Of a stretch of 64,000 bases of DNA, positions 20,055 through 34,400 are shown piece after piece. The DNA lies in contig OX387188.1 in the NCBI GenBank assembly GCA_947561395.2, forward strand, positions 38,497,942-38,561,941. The letters are read 5' to 3'. The stretch is from Buxus sempervirens (lineage: Eukaryota; Streptophyta; Magnoliopsida; Buxales; Buxaceae). How positions within the stretch are numbered: the stretch's first letter is position 1; each line of letters opens with the position of its first letter. The notes beneath the pieces are model-generated. The model searched no databases, was not told where the DNA came from, and saw nothing but the letters and a program-made list of their open reading frames with translations. The position numbers and the translations under genes are program-made.

Positions 20055-20286
20055 GATAATAAATCGAAGAAGGTATAATTTTGGGGAAATCCTCTGTGTA
20101 TCGTCTGCACCCAATTTCTCATGCATCCTTGCATCTACTGATTGTGATTGGTGCTTCTATATTTCAAAGAATCATTTTATGAGAGAGAAATAAATTTTTT
20201 AAATGGGATGCTAGGGCGAACCTGGACCGCAAATCGCCGAAAACGAGATACGCTTCTGTTCTCGGCGAGGCCGTGGCGAGGGCATC

Positions 20287-20294
20287 TATAAATA
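20287..20294 (+). promoter_or_regulatory. Candidate TATA box of TAF2
   Basis: TATAAATA lies 85 bases before the TAF2 start codon. A second TATATAAA at 20338-20345 is only 27 bases before the ATG, too close for a normal leader. The first is therefore the better candidate. Confidence 0.4.
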
Positions 20295-20371
20295 TGCACC
20301 CTTCGTGGGACTAGTTGAGATGTTTTCTACGGGGCGATATATAAACAGAATTCCTCAAACAAATCAAGAAG

Positions 20372-22455
20372 ATGGCGAAGCCTCGGAAGCCGAAGAGCGA
20401 AGATCAGAAAGCCGATAATTCAGGCGCAGTCGTTCACCATCAAAAGCTCTGCCTCTCGATCGACATGGAAAAACGCCGAATCTACGGGTTAGTTCCAGCT
20501 AGGAGCTCGCGTATGTTTCATCTTTCGCAGCTTTATATTCTTCGCATAAAAGATCCTCTCTCCCTTTCTCTCTTTATATCTTTCGACCGGTCTATATATG
20601 TTTTTTTGTATCTTTTGTAGTAGGGCGGGTTCAATTGTCCAATATCTGTATGTACATCATGTGGTGAACTTTGAAATGGGTTGAAGTTGGGTTGACTCCA
20701 CAGTTTTTAGGACACGAATTGTGGGAATTCTGTATTGTTTTGTACAAAATAATTATCTGTTCATGCTAATCAATATCAGTTCGAGCTGGACTTGTACATG
20801 GAACTGATTGCATTTCTGTTTCTAGGGCAACATTGGAACGAATGTTGATATTTGTGTGTCTTTTTGATTCTTTTAGGTTCACGGAACTAAAAGTGTCTGT
20901 CCCGGAGAGTGGAATCGTTGGGCTACATGCGGATAGCTTGGAAATTGAGAGAGTTTCCGTGGATGGAGAGCCGGCCGAGTTTGAATATCTTCCGCATTAT
21001 CAGGGTGGAGAAAACGGCGAAAGATGGTCTTCTGGGTTGTCTGCTAGTTCTGCTGCTGATGCTGCATGCTCTTCCTATACTTCGGCTCTCGAGAGAGAAC
21101 TGGTTCCGAATTTATTAATTCTATGTTGTAAATCAGTGCAACCCCCAAGTGATCAGCAGGGCCAACCAAATGGGGAGAATGGTTTGCTTCACCAACCTGG
21201 TGAATCTACACAGGTTTTTATTGATTTATTGGTAAAATAATATATAATCGTATAGTTGTGTTTTAATTTAGATAGATGCCTGGAATGTCAGACGCATTTC
21301 GGTTTTCAGTTTTTGACTTGAGTATCTTTGCACTCATCCTGCTGTTTGAGCCTTAGTACTTCTCTATTATTCACTTTCAAAAGCAATAAAACTGCATCTA
21401 GAGAGACAATCATTTTCTTTCCTCAGTTTTACAAAATATGATACCTTCCTGGTTGTCATTGTTGGGCAAGTTTCTGTGAAGAGTTTCACACTTTTGTAGT
21501 TTCTCATGTAGGTTGAAATTGGATGCAGAATGTGAAATTGGTTCGTATAGACTATTGGGTAGAGAAACCAGAAGCAGGACTTCATTTTTGGAATAATGTG
21601 CTACATACTGATAACCAGATAAGACGTGCACGCTGCTGGTTCCCCTGTATGGATGACCCTTCACAGCTTTGCTGGTAAAAATATTCTGAGATTTTACAAT
21701 CTTTATTTCCTACCATTTAATAGCTTTTACCTTTATTTTGAAGTTCATATTGTGGTTATGCTTATTTTTCAGCTATGACCTGGAATTTACTGTTGCCCAC
21801 AATCTTGTGGCTGTCAGCTGTGGAAGCTTACTTTATCAGGTCAGAAGAATCAACTATTATTGCTTTTGGTTGCCTAACATCTTGATCCATACATCTAAAT
21901 AGGCTTAATGATTTTGTTCTAAAGTTTTTGGACGCGTCAATCACATAAGACCCTAGATGCACCTCCTTACATTTTTTATACTCGTTCTAATTTGCTTCTT
22001 GCTTTCTGAACATTCTACTCCATAACGTGTGCTTGCTCTATCCTGTTCATTATTCCAGAAATTTAACAATAATTTGCTTGGTCCTATTTGTCTTAGTGAG
22101 TAAAATCTAGGTCATTGGGCAGCATACTCTTCATGTTTCCTCTTTGTAAGCAATTGAGTGCTTGTACAGAAAGTGATGGATTATGATCCCCTAGCTATGG
22201 CTCTTTTGACATGATATTACCTATAGCTCACATGGTTAGTTGGAAATGGACTATCTAAACACTGAGTTATGTGCTTGATGGATGACCTTCTCACATTTAA
22301 TTGTTCATAATTTGAATTTTGCACTGTTTTGTATGTTGTTTTGAGATGTCTCCAACTTTGATAGAAGTTTATAAAGCTCATCAGGTTGGTTTTTTTTCCC
22401 TCTAGCTCCTCTATTGAAGAAGGATGAATACTCTCTTTCCTTTTTTTTTTTTGTG

Positions 22456-22486
<31 letters not shown>

Positions 22487-25400
22487 TGGGGGGGGGGGGG
22501 GTGTTTGTGTTTGTAATCATTTAGAAAGGGAGTAATATTTACATATATTAAGTTAAGCTTCAGTTCAGGGCCAAATGGATGACAATATGAATAATCCAAC
22601 ACTTCACCTTCGTAATATGCATTACACCAGATTTATAATCTTCTAAAGCTGCTGTATCTCAGTTCCTTAGTTTTATTTTGTTGACTTAAATAGTGCACTG
22701 TCGCAAGCAGCTTTCTGGGAGTCCTTCTATGTACTCGGACATATGTCTCACTTGTTTTTATTTATCTATCAATCACCAAATCTGAAAAACAGAAAAGCAA
22801 ACATGTTTTTGTGTATTGAATGGCTTATGCTTCTCAGATTGTGTTGTCAAATTTGATTTTGTGGCATGCAGACTTGAAATCTTTGAACACTAGACTTCCC
22901 AAATAAATATCTAACACAGTGGAATGTTTTTCTATTATCATTTATCTCATGAAGATATTGTGCAATTATATCCTCATTGGAAGTATATATATGCACGTAT
23001 GTATGTATATCTTTTGATGCCCTTGGTGTTTCCTTATTGTATTGCAGGTATTGAGCAAGGATGATCCCCCACGCAAAACATTTGTTTACAGATTAAATGT
23101 ACCGATTATTGCTCAGTGGGTATCTTTGGCAGTTGCACCATTTGAAATTCTTCCTGATCGTCATAGTGGTCTCTTATCCCATATGTGCTTGCGACTGAAC
23201 TTGTCAAAGCTTAAGAACACTGTGGGATTCTTCCATAGTGCATTCAAGTATGGCTTCCAATTCACAAGATTTGTCAATACAAACAAGCTTTTAAGCTTTT
23301 TCAATATCAAATTCTTGACTATCCTGTGAAATCCCTTGGTTTCTTTAACAGCCATTATGAAGACTACCTTTCTGCATCCTTTCCATTTGGGTCATACAAG
23401 CAAGTTTTTGTTGGCCCTGAAATGATGATATCTTCTTTCAACTTGGGAGCCTCCATGGGCATCTTTAGTTCTCAAATCTTATTTGATGAGAAAGTCATTG
23501 ATCAGGTATGTTAAGTTCTACCTACCAATTGATGAGTTTATTTCTCAGCTGATGTGTCTTGTAGCTGGAACCCATTATGTCAAAATTGAATTTGGAACAT
23601 TTGATTGATAATAACTGATTTTGAATTGCAAAAATGCATAATTTGTCAAGTCTCATAATGATTTTTACAACTACATGCTTCATTGTGGTATTCACTTGTA
23701 ATGATGTTTGCAACTACATGCTTCATTATGGTATTCACTACGGCAATTGCTGGTTATCGTAAATCTTTGGAATTTTGTGATTTTAATGGTTATAAAGACG
23801 GTTTTTATATTTCTTTGGGCCTTAGCAAAATTTACCTTATCTTGAAAAATTTTGCAGCATAAATTTTGTGGAGATATTGCAGGTGAGTGGAAATTTATAT
23901 GGATACCTTCTCCTTTGGTGCGATATGGGGACAACAGTCTGTGTTCTGTTATTTTGTCAAATGTGTCATGCTGACAAGTATTGATCAACTTCTTTAATGG
24001 TCAAAACCTTTTGGGCCTAGATTGGAGCTAGGTTTCTTTGACATTGTCTAGTCTATGTTATTTTGTGAAATTTTTTTCCAAGAAGTGAGCAAGGAGTGGG
24101 TTTATATTTAGAAGCTTTTCTGTACAGGATTTATTATGCAGGACAGTTTAGTCAAAATTGTGTTTGCTATTTTTTTCCATGATTTATTTATTTTTCTATT
24201 TTTTCTCTGTTTTAGCTGTAGTTGTGTATCCATCATGGTTTGCCGTAGTGGTTCTGTTTGACTTCTTCATTTTTCAAAATTTTGTTAACTATGATTTAAG
24301 TGAGAAAAAGCAAATTTCATAGTGGAGTATAATCCTGGTTTTTGAGTTGTCTGCTTTACAGGCTTGTTGACTTACTTACATCTTAGACTTCTGAATTGCC
24401 ATTTTAAAGCTAGAAAGTTGAAAACATCAGTTTCTTTTTATAGAATTGTTTATCATGGTGCTCGATGCATAATATTGCTTATGATGACGTTATCTTGAGC
24501 ACTAAATTTCCACTGTACGGCAGGATTATTGGTCATGCTTGCAATTTTTTTTGTTATTTTCACACTGATCCATTAATGATCCATGTAAACATAATTTTTG
24601 GATCTATTGAAACAGACCATAGAAACAAGGATCAAACTAGCCTATGCCCTTGCAAGACAGTGGTTTGGAGTGTACATCACTGCTGAGGCTTCAAGTGATG
24701 GTAGGCTGTCAGATGCTACCTCTTTTTCAATGCTGGATTGTGATTTAAATTAAAGTATTTGTTTTAAATCGCTCTCAGTATTAAAATTAAATTCTCTAGT
24801 TCTCATATGGTTTTTACTGGCAGAATGGTTATTGGATGGTCTTGCTGGTTTCCTAACAGACTCATTTATTAAGAGATTTCTGGGAAATAACGAGGCACGC
24901 TATCGTCGATACAAGGTTTGCTATATGTTTGGAATCTACACTGTTCTCTCTCTCTCTTATAGATTTGTGTTTCTGGATACATGAATACGAGATAGTTTTG
25001 CATTATTGTTCATGTGGTGGCTGAGGCTAAATTTATCTAACATGCTACCCATGAGTGGTCGTTGATTTCGGAATATGTGATGTGGAGATTGATGAATGGG
25101 CTTTAATTGTGATTGTCCACACAGCACTGCATCCAAGCTCCCTGATGTATTTTTACTGGATTTGGGAAAAACTCAATAAATGAATGTGGTAATGGCTCTT
25201 TTGATTTATTCGATGCAATAATTAGAATTCATGGATATGGCTGGGACACTCTGCAAACGGTAGTTGTAATGTTTTAGAAGCCTGTAAACGTTTCACCTTC
25301 AGCCCGTTGGTTAGCCAACTATGGAACTTCTGAGACTGGCGGAATGTTATCTTTCAAAGAGACATGCTTTTGGAAAACGTGCTTTACGCATTTATTGGAT

Positions 25401-28400
25401 CAATCACAATTTTTTCCGTACCAATGCTAGTATTGCATTGGCTCTACACCCCATCCACTCTGGCGAACTGAAACTTATATGAATGTTCTCATCCTCCTTG
25501 CTAGATTTGAGCTCCAAATGCACCTTTTGAATTCAATCTTATCCATGGATCCTCACTCTGGGAAAATTGAAGAGCTTGGGGAAAGAATTGCTAGCATACT
25601 GGTCCTCTCATTGGCTAGAACTCTGGCAGCATAAGTCATAAGAGGCTCTATTCTGTTCTCCTTGGAGAAGACCTGTTAGGAACCCGATCTCGTGCCCCGC
25701 TCCGGACTTCTTTCATTTTCCCACCTCTTAGTGACATCTTCACCATACTAGAATTTATCTTGGAATGCAACCAATAATTGATTGCATATATTGAACTATG
25801 TTCTATTCATGCCCCGCTCCCGACTTCTTTCATTTTCCCACCGCTTAGTGACATCTTCACCATACTAGAATTTATCTTGGAATGCGATCAATAATTGATT
25901 GCATATATTGAACTCTGTTCTGTTCTGCTTGGAGAAGACCTGTGTATGGTATAGGCCATGGGGCTTTATCATCAGATTTGAAGGATGAATAACCTCTATG
26001 GGGGCACAAGCATATTTACATGTGATTACATATCCACAAAGAAGTCCAAATGAATATTTTTTTTTGGGTTCATGTGTGGCATGAGAGGTGTAGTAATGGA
26101 ATCACCTTCGTAATTGGCACACTGATGGGGATCACAAGCAGATATCTAACACTTAGATACATCAACAGGAATTAGTGTTAGAAGTTATTCTTTGTGGAGA
26201 AGGTAAGTTGGAAAAACCCAAATGTTAAATAGGAGACAAAGGGTTGCAGAACTGTAGAGAGTGATTGAATGGACTGAAAGTATTGTAAAGTTAGTATGCT
26301 GTTCTTGAAGTCTATTAAAGTCTGAAACCTTAACTATAGAAAAAAAAATGTGGGGGGGCACGGCGTGGGCGGGGGCAGTTGAATGATTAATGACAATAGA
26401 GGAGTCAAGTGGGATTTCTAAACCCTTTCAGGTTTTGAGAGATTGATATTAGCTGTTGCATTTACTTTTGGAATGTTTAGTAGAGGGAGTATCCTAAAAT
26501 CTTAAACAGTTACAGACCATTTTGTTATTTTAGGACAGGTTCTTGTGAATTGTTTATTTCATTGCTGGGATGTGGGAAAATACCTTGAATTGGGGTGTTC
26601 CATTTGAAGCATAAATGGATAACAAGGCTGCTCTATGATTGGACAAAGGTTTTAATTAAGTATAAAATTTAACTTAGTATATAAAGTGTAATTTTAGTAC
26701 AAAGGTGAAGCAACAATAATAATTGAGAAAAAAAATTTCTAAAACTAAGCAATTTCGTTATCACGGGGGATTTATTCACAAGGTTGAAGACATTGATGTG
26801 GATTTTGCACAGTAAATTATGGTTTGATGGCTTAAACGTAGATGTGCTTTTGGGGAGTGATGTGGTTGACATATCCCAATCAAACTAAAAGGAAAATCTT
26901 GTAGGACAGTTATTATATTAGTCATTATGTATGGATAAGAATGCTGGGCAACAAAAAATCAACACCTGTATAGGATGAACATGGTTGAGATGGATGCATG
27001 GTAAGACTAGGAAACATAGGGTAAAGAATGAACATAGTTGAGATGGATGCATGTGAGACTAGTAAAGATCTTTGAAAGTCATTGGATGTTTCCAAAATCA
27101 GTGTCAAGATAAATTAGGTCAAGATTGTATGTGCATGTAGAGTGAAGACCCTGGGAGACCGGTGTGAGAAGTTGTGAGAGAATATTCCGTGAATGATTTA
27201 AGAGTGTGATGAGAAGATAAAAAGAACACTTGCAGAGTTAGTTTGAAAGGACTTGAATACTGGTAAGCTTAAAGAAAATATGATTTTTGACAGATTAGGA
27301 TGGAGGAAACACATCTCTATATCATGCAAGTATTTTGTTTTGTGTTTTGCAGTTATCATGTTTAATCATTCCTTGCAATTGATAATTTCTTTTACAAATT
27401 ATACAACTTGCAAGCTCATTCTTGAGGTCCGTCAGTTTCATAAACTTAAAATTTTTTTTCCTTTGTCTCCATCCAAAATTTATGAGTTTGATAGCTTCTA
27501 TTCTGATATTTCTTTCTTATTTATGCTTCTTTCTGCTAACTGCAGGCGAATTGTGCTGTTTGTAAGGCAGATGTTAGTGGTGTTACAGCTTTAAGCTCCT
27601 CTGCTTCTAAAAACTTGCATGGAACCCAGTGCATTGGTTTATATGGCAAAATTCGATCATGGAAGTCTGTAAGTTCACACTTGTTTGGAAATTGTTGATT
27701 TTCTTGTCTCTGTCTTATTTTACATCCTTTTTGATAGGTGGCAATTCTTCAGATGTTAGAGAAGCAGATGGGCCCCGAGTCTTTCCGCAAGGTGAGGGTG
27801 TGGGCAGTTTTTTAGGCAACTGTTTGTGTTATTCAATTGTCAACCCTTATTAATTTATTGATGGTTGTAGCTGAGCTAAATGTTTTAGGATGGATGTGTG
27901 GAATGATTAACAAAGGTAAGGAATGAATGTATTTGTGTGAGTTTAGTATCTATTAGCTAATTAAACAAAGTTGCTTGAGATGATTTGTGGATGTTAAATG
28001 AGGTTATTTTTTTGTGGTTGTGAGAATGTGGAAAAAAGTTAAAGGCAAAGGTTTATTAGAAGAATAATGTCTTCTGTGCTCTGGTTGATTGGTCACTTTC
28101 TTTAGGGGAATTGATAGTCCAGGTGTAATGCCATTCTGGGGGATTTGTAGATATTAGGATTTACTAGGCTAGAAGAGATTCCTCATTGTTATTATAAGTT
28201 CTATAGTGGATAGATCATTTTGGTCATGCTTTTCTTGAATTAAAGACTTAATGAAGTATTTTATCCTAGACTAGAACAGTTTGCTTGGATACTTGGGTAG
28301 AATCTTAATTAACGAAATTCAGTTCTTGCTTTAGCATTTTCTGTGAAGTGAGGATAACATCAATTGGCTTTTATTCATTAAAAAAAAATATCAATTTGCT

Positions 28401-31400
28401 TTCATTTGTGTAAAATCTGTTCTGAAGATTCATGAGTGCTATTGTAAAGTTATTAAACTTCTTTGTGACTGATATTGTTTTGATAGGTAAAATGAGTTTC
28501 TTATGTTGTATGTCTCTGTTGAGGTGAAGGCTTTCTTTTTAGAATTGGAGTCCTGTAGTGGAGAATTTTGGTTGAAGAAATCTTTCCTTTGTTTAGGGGT
28601 AATCTTAAAAATGCATGGATTTTGCATGGAAGAGTGGGCTAACTCACTTGGGTCATTACAAAGATTGATCTCACTGGAGTGGAGGCTATATCTGATGTAC
28701 TATGTTATGCTTTTATATAGATTTTTGAGGAAGGTGGCATTGTGGTTGTGTAGGGTTCAAGTATTCCCTTTCGTGATGATGATGGGCTGGGAGGAATTTT
28801 TATTTGGTGAGGTGGGTTTTACTTTGCAAACCAAAAAAATCTAGTGGTCTTGGGTTAGGAAGAGCTTAGTGGATGAACAAGCATTATTGGATGACTGGTT
28901 ATGGAAGCTTAATGTGTAGCTAAATAAATTTTTTTTCCCTTGTGGCATGCCTATGCAAAGAAAATTTGACAACTAAAGATTCTAAATGCCCTTCTACTTA
29001 GTTACAAATTTGTTAAGATGTTTTATGTATTTTTACTATCATTATTTGTTGTCGATTAATAGTATTTTTGGGCATCAAGTAGGGATTCATGCAAAGGGCT
29101 GGACCTTCAGGAAGTTTTAATGTGTGAAATTTTCAGGGATTTGTAGAGGCTAAGCTCCTTCTCTATTCCTGTACACTCTTGGTGTACATTTATACTTTTT
29201 TTTTTTTTTTTTTGTACTTGCTTTCTTCTTTTGATTTAATCTAATTCCCAATATTACCGATAATAATAATAATAATGATGTAAGGGGGCATGACTGTTTT
29301 TTTCAGATCAGTGTAACTTTAACGCTGTGGGTGATTTGTCCATGTCATCACTTTTATTGAACTTGTGGAGAGCAATGGTGTTATACAAGCTTATTTCCTT
29401 CTGTTATTGGGTCTATATTTTTGGGCATCAACTTATGGTTAGATAGATTATGCTCTCTAATGGCATCTTATTCTGGTTTGTTGTACATCCATTGACCAGA
29501 TTTTGCAGATAATTGTTTTCCGAGCTCAAGATACAACTCATTCCTTGAGAACTCTTAGTACGAAAGAGGTGATTACTTCCCATTAATTCTATTGTTGCAT
29601 ACTCATGCTTTAATTATTATCCAGTACTGATATGGATCAGCTAGTCCTTACTCGTATTTGATTGAACTGATCTGCGACATATGCAGTGGTCAATGAGTGG
29701 AAGGAAACTGTTTCGTGGACTAGTTCAGATTGATACTTGTATACAAGTATCAATACTAAGACCAGTATTGATACTTTCAGCCCTGAATATCTTCCATTTA
29801 TTTTTATCATGATTTTTTCCCTTTTCCCATGATCAAGCTTTTTTTTTTTGGTTGCATGTCTCTTTTTCATTGTATGATTATTCACAGTAATAGTTATAAA
29901 TTTTCTTGTTTCTTGGGTTTTTGGTTGAAAAAATATAGATGTTTGACAATTATGGATATGAATCCTTGGTCAAGGACAGCAGGTCCATCTTTTGCATCTC
30001 TTGTTATTTTTTTATATGCTCTGGCATATAAAATATAGTCCATTCAGTTCACTTCAACCATAGCATTTTTCTTTAATGTTTAATCAATTAGTTATGAAAA
30101 TGAAAATTGGTGGAGGTCTTGGTCTTCAAGGTATTCTTTGGGATTATCAGGTGTTAACAAGGCTCAAATTTAATTTTTGAAAGAGTAGAGCTTTCATTCA
30201 GGGGTTAGCAGGCCTGCCCAGTTGTATAAGCAGTGGGAATTTTGGCAGCCAGATCAGAGCCCTTCTGTTTCTGCCCTTGGAGGTTCCATTGGAAGTCCTA
30301 TTATTGCTATTGAAATTGGGAATCCAGATTTGGAGAAGGAGAATTGATTGGCGGAGTGGAAGAAGTCTTAACCTTTCTTTGTACAGAGATCAAAGGTATG
30401 TTTACATATTTTCCATAGTATTTTACTCTATTTTTGGAGCTGTTGCCAGTGTTGAGTAAACTTGAGAAAGTTCGAAGAGATCTCTTTTGGAAAGGCAGAG
30501 GTTTTAAGAGAGAGTTTCATTTATTCGGTTTGGAAGGTGGCATGCAATGATATTAGGAGGATCAGATGCATTACTGATGGCTGTTTGTGACTGACTCTTG
30601 ATTAACCATTATTCTGAGGGAAAGGAATTTTTTAATCTTGATAAACTGTTTTGGGTGATACGTGATACAGATATCTAGCAACAGAGTGATATATTTTGGT
30701 TAAATCTTTCTGTGACTGTGCAGGTGATTTTGATGTTATCCTTCTAATAGGTTTATAATAAGGTGCCTCCATGATGGAGTTTTCCGCTGGTGTCCAGTGA
30801 GAAGGAACATGCTAGCAGTGAATTTCTTGTAAAATGGAGGAATCCCTTTTCATGACAGGAAGTCAGTTTGAGATCTTATTTGATCATGGAGTAGCAAGAG
30901 TTGTTTGTTTTTCCTACCTCTTGTGATTTGAGTGAATTTTCCCTTATTTTCCAGATGGTGGTCTTTGAGTTTGGAGGTTGGATCAGACACAGGGACATTT
31001 TACATATGTTATGTAATTCTTGTGGATGGTGTTCAATAGGAGGATCTTTGATGATAAGTATCTCTCAGCGTAGGATTTTCTCTTATTTGCTTAAAATTTG
31101 TGCAAGGTTTTAAATACCCATATATTCATCCATATATTTAGCGATATGTCCCCTTTCCATAGTAGGCAATATAAATCATCAGTTAGTCTAATCTTGCACA
31201 TTTCCCTCTATATATCAGGCAATAGATCTCCATTCCCTAGATGCTGATATATCTAACAGTATCAATATCAATATTTAAAATCTTGTTTTTGTGGGCCGGG
31301 CAATTTGCTTCTCAAATATCTCCGGATATAAAGTTACTCTTTATTGAAAGACTTAGATGATGCTGTCTTAGGGTGATTATTTTCTGGGGTGACTCTAGTG

Positions 31401-34400
31401 TAGGTATAGCGTTTTGGCTATCACTTTCTTTTTATCATATTGTCAATTATCTTTATTGGAAGTACAGTGAATTTTCAATCCAAAAAAGAAAATTCCTTTG
31501 ATTTAGCTGACAGTAAGGTCCTACTTGATTTAATTATTAGAACTTATGATTTATTGTGCAATTAACTTGCATGCTAACTTGAACAAGCAATTGCATTAAA
31601 AAAAATCAATGATTAGGATTCTTATCATGCAGGTTGAAACTTTGAATGTCAAAGCAACAAACATAGAATGAAATTGTTTGTCTTCTACTTTTATCTTTCC
31701 AGATTGGAAAGGAATGATGTTGATGACCATTTTCTCTTTTATATTTACATCTTTCTGTATTTAGAAGCTCAGATAAAAGCAGAACTTTGTTTCATTTAGT
31801 GGTAGGGAGTTCAAGGGTGAAGTTTTAGGAGTCTAGTTTGTCTAGTCCTCCATGGTCATGCTCTGGTGAGTTAACATTGTAGATTCTTTTTTTTCTTCTG
31901 TTGATACTCCCTTTCGTTGCTTAAAAAGAAAGGTAAAAGCAGAACTATCACGTTTTGTAACAACTGCAATATTCTTTTTAGGGTGGCTTATTTTGGATAG
32001 TCTTAAAATATTTCATTTTTTTTAAATTATGAGTTGCAGTTTCGGCATTTTGCAAATAAGATTGGAAATCTTGAGCGTCCATTCCTTAAAGAGTTTTTTC
32101 CGCGTTGGGTGGGATCCTGTGGATGTCCTGTGCTAAGGTTTGATTTGAGTGATATTCATTCTGCTTACCTATCCTTCGCATACATGAAATTTTTTTTTTC
32201 TGGTTTCCTCTTTTTAAAAACTGTGCTTTTTGCCTTATTTTAAATTTGAAGGCTGGGATTGTCATATAACAAGCGGAAAAATATGATTGAGCTGGCAGTT
32301 CTGCGAGGTTGCACGGCAACACAGGATTCAATTGCCTCAGTCCCTGATGGAAATGCTGATTCTGAAACTCGTGAAGGTGATGTTGGATGGCCTGGTATGA
32401 TGAGCATAAGAGTTCATGAACTTGATGGTATGTATGACCATCCAATTCTTCCCATGGCTGGGGAAACTTGGCAGCTGCTGGAAATACAATGTCATTCAAA
32501 GCTTGCTGCAAGACGCATCCAAAAGCCTAAGAAAAGTTCCAAACCTGATGGCTCCGACGATAATGCTGATGCTTTTCCTTCAGATGCACGTTCCAGGTAT
32601 ATTATCATCTTTCTGAACTTCCGAAACCTTTTCTATTTAAAATCCAGACATGCTCTTTTCTCCTCTTTCCAGGGCATGAATCAGTTCTGTATCGTGCAGT
32701 GCGGAATCACCCCTGCTGTGGCTCAGGGCCGACCCAGAAATGGAATATCTTGCAGAAATTCATTTTAGTCAGCCTGTTCAGATGTGGGTAAGAGCGGATT
32801 CCAGCCAACTTCTGATGGATGTTTCACTATTTTTGTGGCTGTGATCTTCTTTTGGTGTTCACCGTCTAGTCTAAAAATCTATGGCTTATTCAGTAACCTT
32901 AGTTAATTACTTAGGTTATTGTTCAACGTATAACTACAGCATCTTCAGTTTTCCATGGCATATCAACATTGGTGCCAAATTATAAATTCTATTATTTGTT
33001 GCGATACCCTAAATGATATTTCTTAATTGAGTACTGTAATGAAAAATTTACTTGGAAGAGACAAATAGTAAAATGAAAAATATATTAGGAAGAGGGAAAT
33101 ATTAAAACAAAAAGGTACAAAAGACAGATCTTGAAGAGATAAATTGCTTATTCAAAGTCTAGAAAAAAGCCTATCCTAAATGCTTGTTAGTACAAAGGTT
33201 TTAAATTTAGATTTTGCCTGAAATTTTGTCGGCATGACAGAGAATTTCCTCAATATTTGGAAATTATACGAGAACTGGAGTAAAAATTTTCAGGGTTAGA
33301 ATAAGAGTAAAATTCGCCTAAAAACACAAAATAAAAGTAAACATGCATATGTAGTTGCTTACATATATAATAAGTATGGCTATGTCTTGGTTGGAAGAAA
33401 TATAGGTAAATTATACCTAAATCATTTAATTATAGTGTGAAATTATATAAAGGTTTAAATAAGAGACAGGTACAAGGACTTACCAAATATGACAAAATAG
33501 GTTCAATAGTTTTATTATTTATCTTCTAAATATTATTTGTTTTGGATGGTTGGTGTGGATATTCTAGAAACTAGTGCTATTATATTGCTGTCTAATATAT
33601 TGTGCCTCGTTTATGTTTCTTCTTTTGTTACATGATGTTCAATGGTAGGATAATAATAGGTAATACTTCGCAAGCTTCACTCTCTATCATTATTAGGCAT
33701 CACTCCTTGTAATTATTTTGTTATTTCAAATTGGCATCATTGATTCCTTAAGATGCTTATGTGCCGAGTGTCTGATATTGAAGGCACTTTTATTTGTTTT
33801 TGGTTCAGAATTGGCATGAAATCTATTTTGTGTTGAAGTTCTTCTTACGGCAGTTTGTCATTGTATACAAAGATAAATCTATTTATTTATTTGTATCTTT
33901 TATTTTTATTTTGTGACATGTGAATGAATACTATGCTTACTAACATTTCCCGTATGTAGGGTGTATACTGATGGTTTTTCCTGTAGTTACTTTTGTTTGT
34001 GCTACTCAAAGACTGTTAATCCCTTGCACACTAACAGTGATTATTTTTATGAATTGATATGCCTACTTTGATTAATTTCTTTCTTGTACTTTGATGCATG
34101 GCTATGCTTGCATAGATCAATCAATTAGAGAAGGACAGGGATGTCATTGCACAATCGCAGGCAATTACAATGTTGGAAGCATTACCACAGCTTTCATTTT
34201 CAGTTGTCAATGCTCTAAATAATTTCCTTAGTGATACAAAGGTTTCTTCTTTTTATATCTTTGAGTGGAATGCCTTATTTTAATTTCTATATATATGTAT
34301 TTTATGAGAATAATTTTTTTCCCCTGCTATGAAGGCCTTCTGGCGTGTCCGGATAGAGGCAGCATTTGCATTGGCTAATACAGCGTCGGAGGTAAAATAA

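Noticed and set aside
22305-22602. Proline-rich minus-strand open frames
   Set aside because: They are produced by the poly-G tract read on the other strand.
32673-32699. Upstream acceptor as the true start of TAF2 exon 14
   Set aside because: It introduces a TGA in frame; the downstream acceptor gives the conserved [19 protein letters not shown] order.
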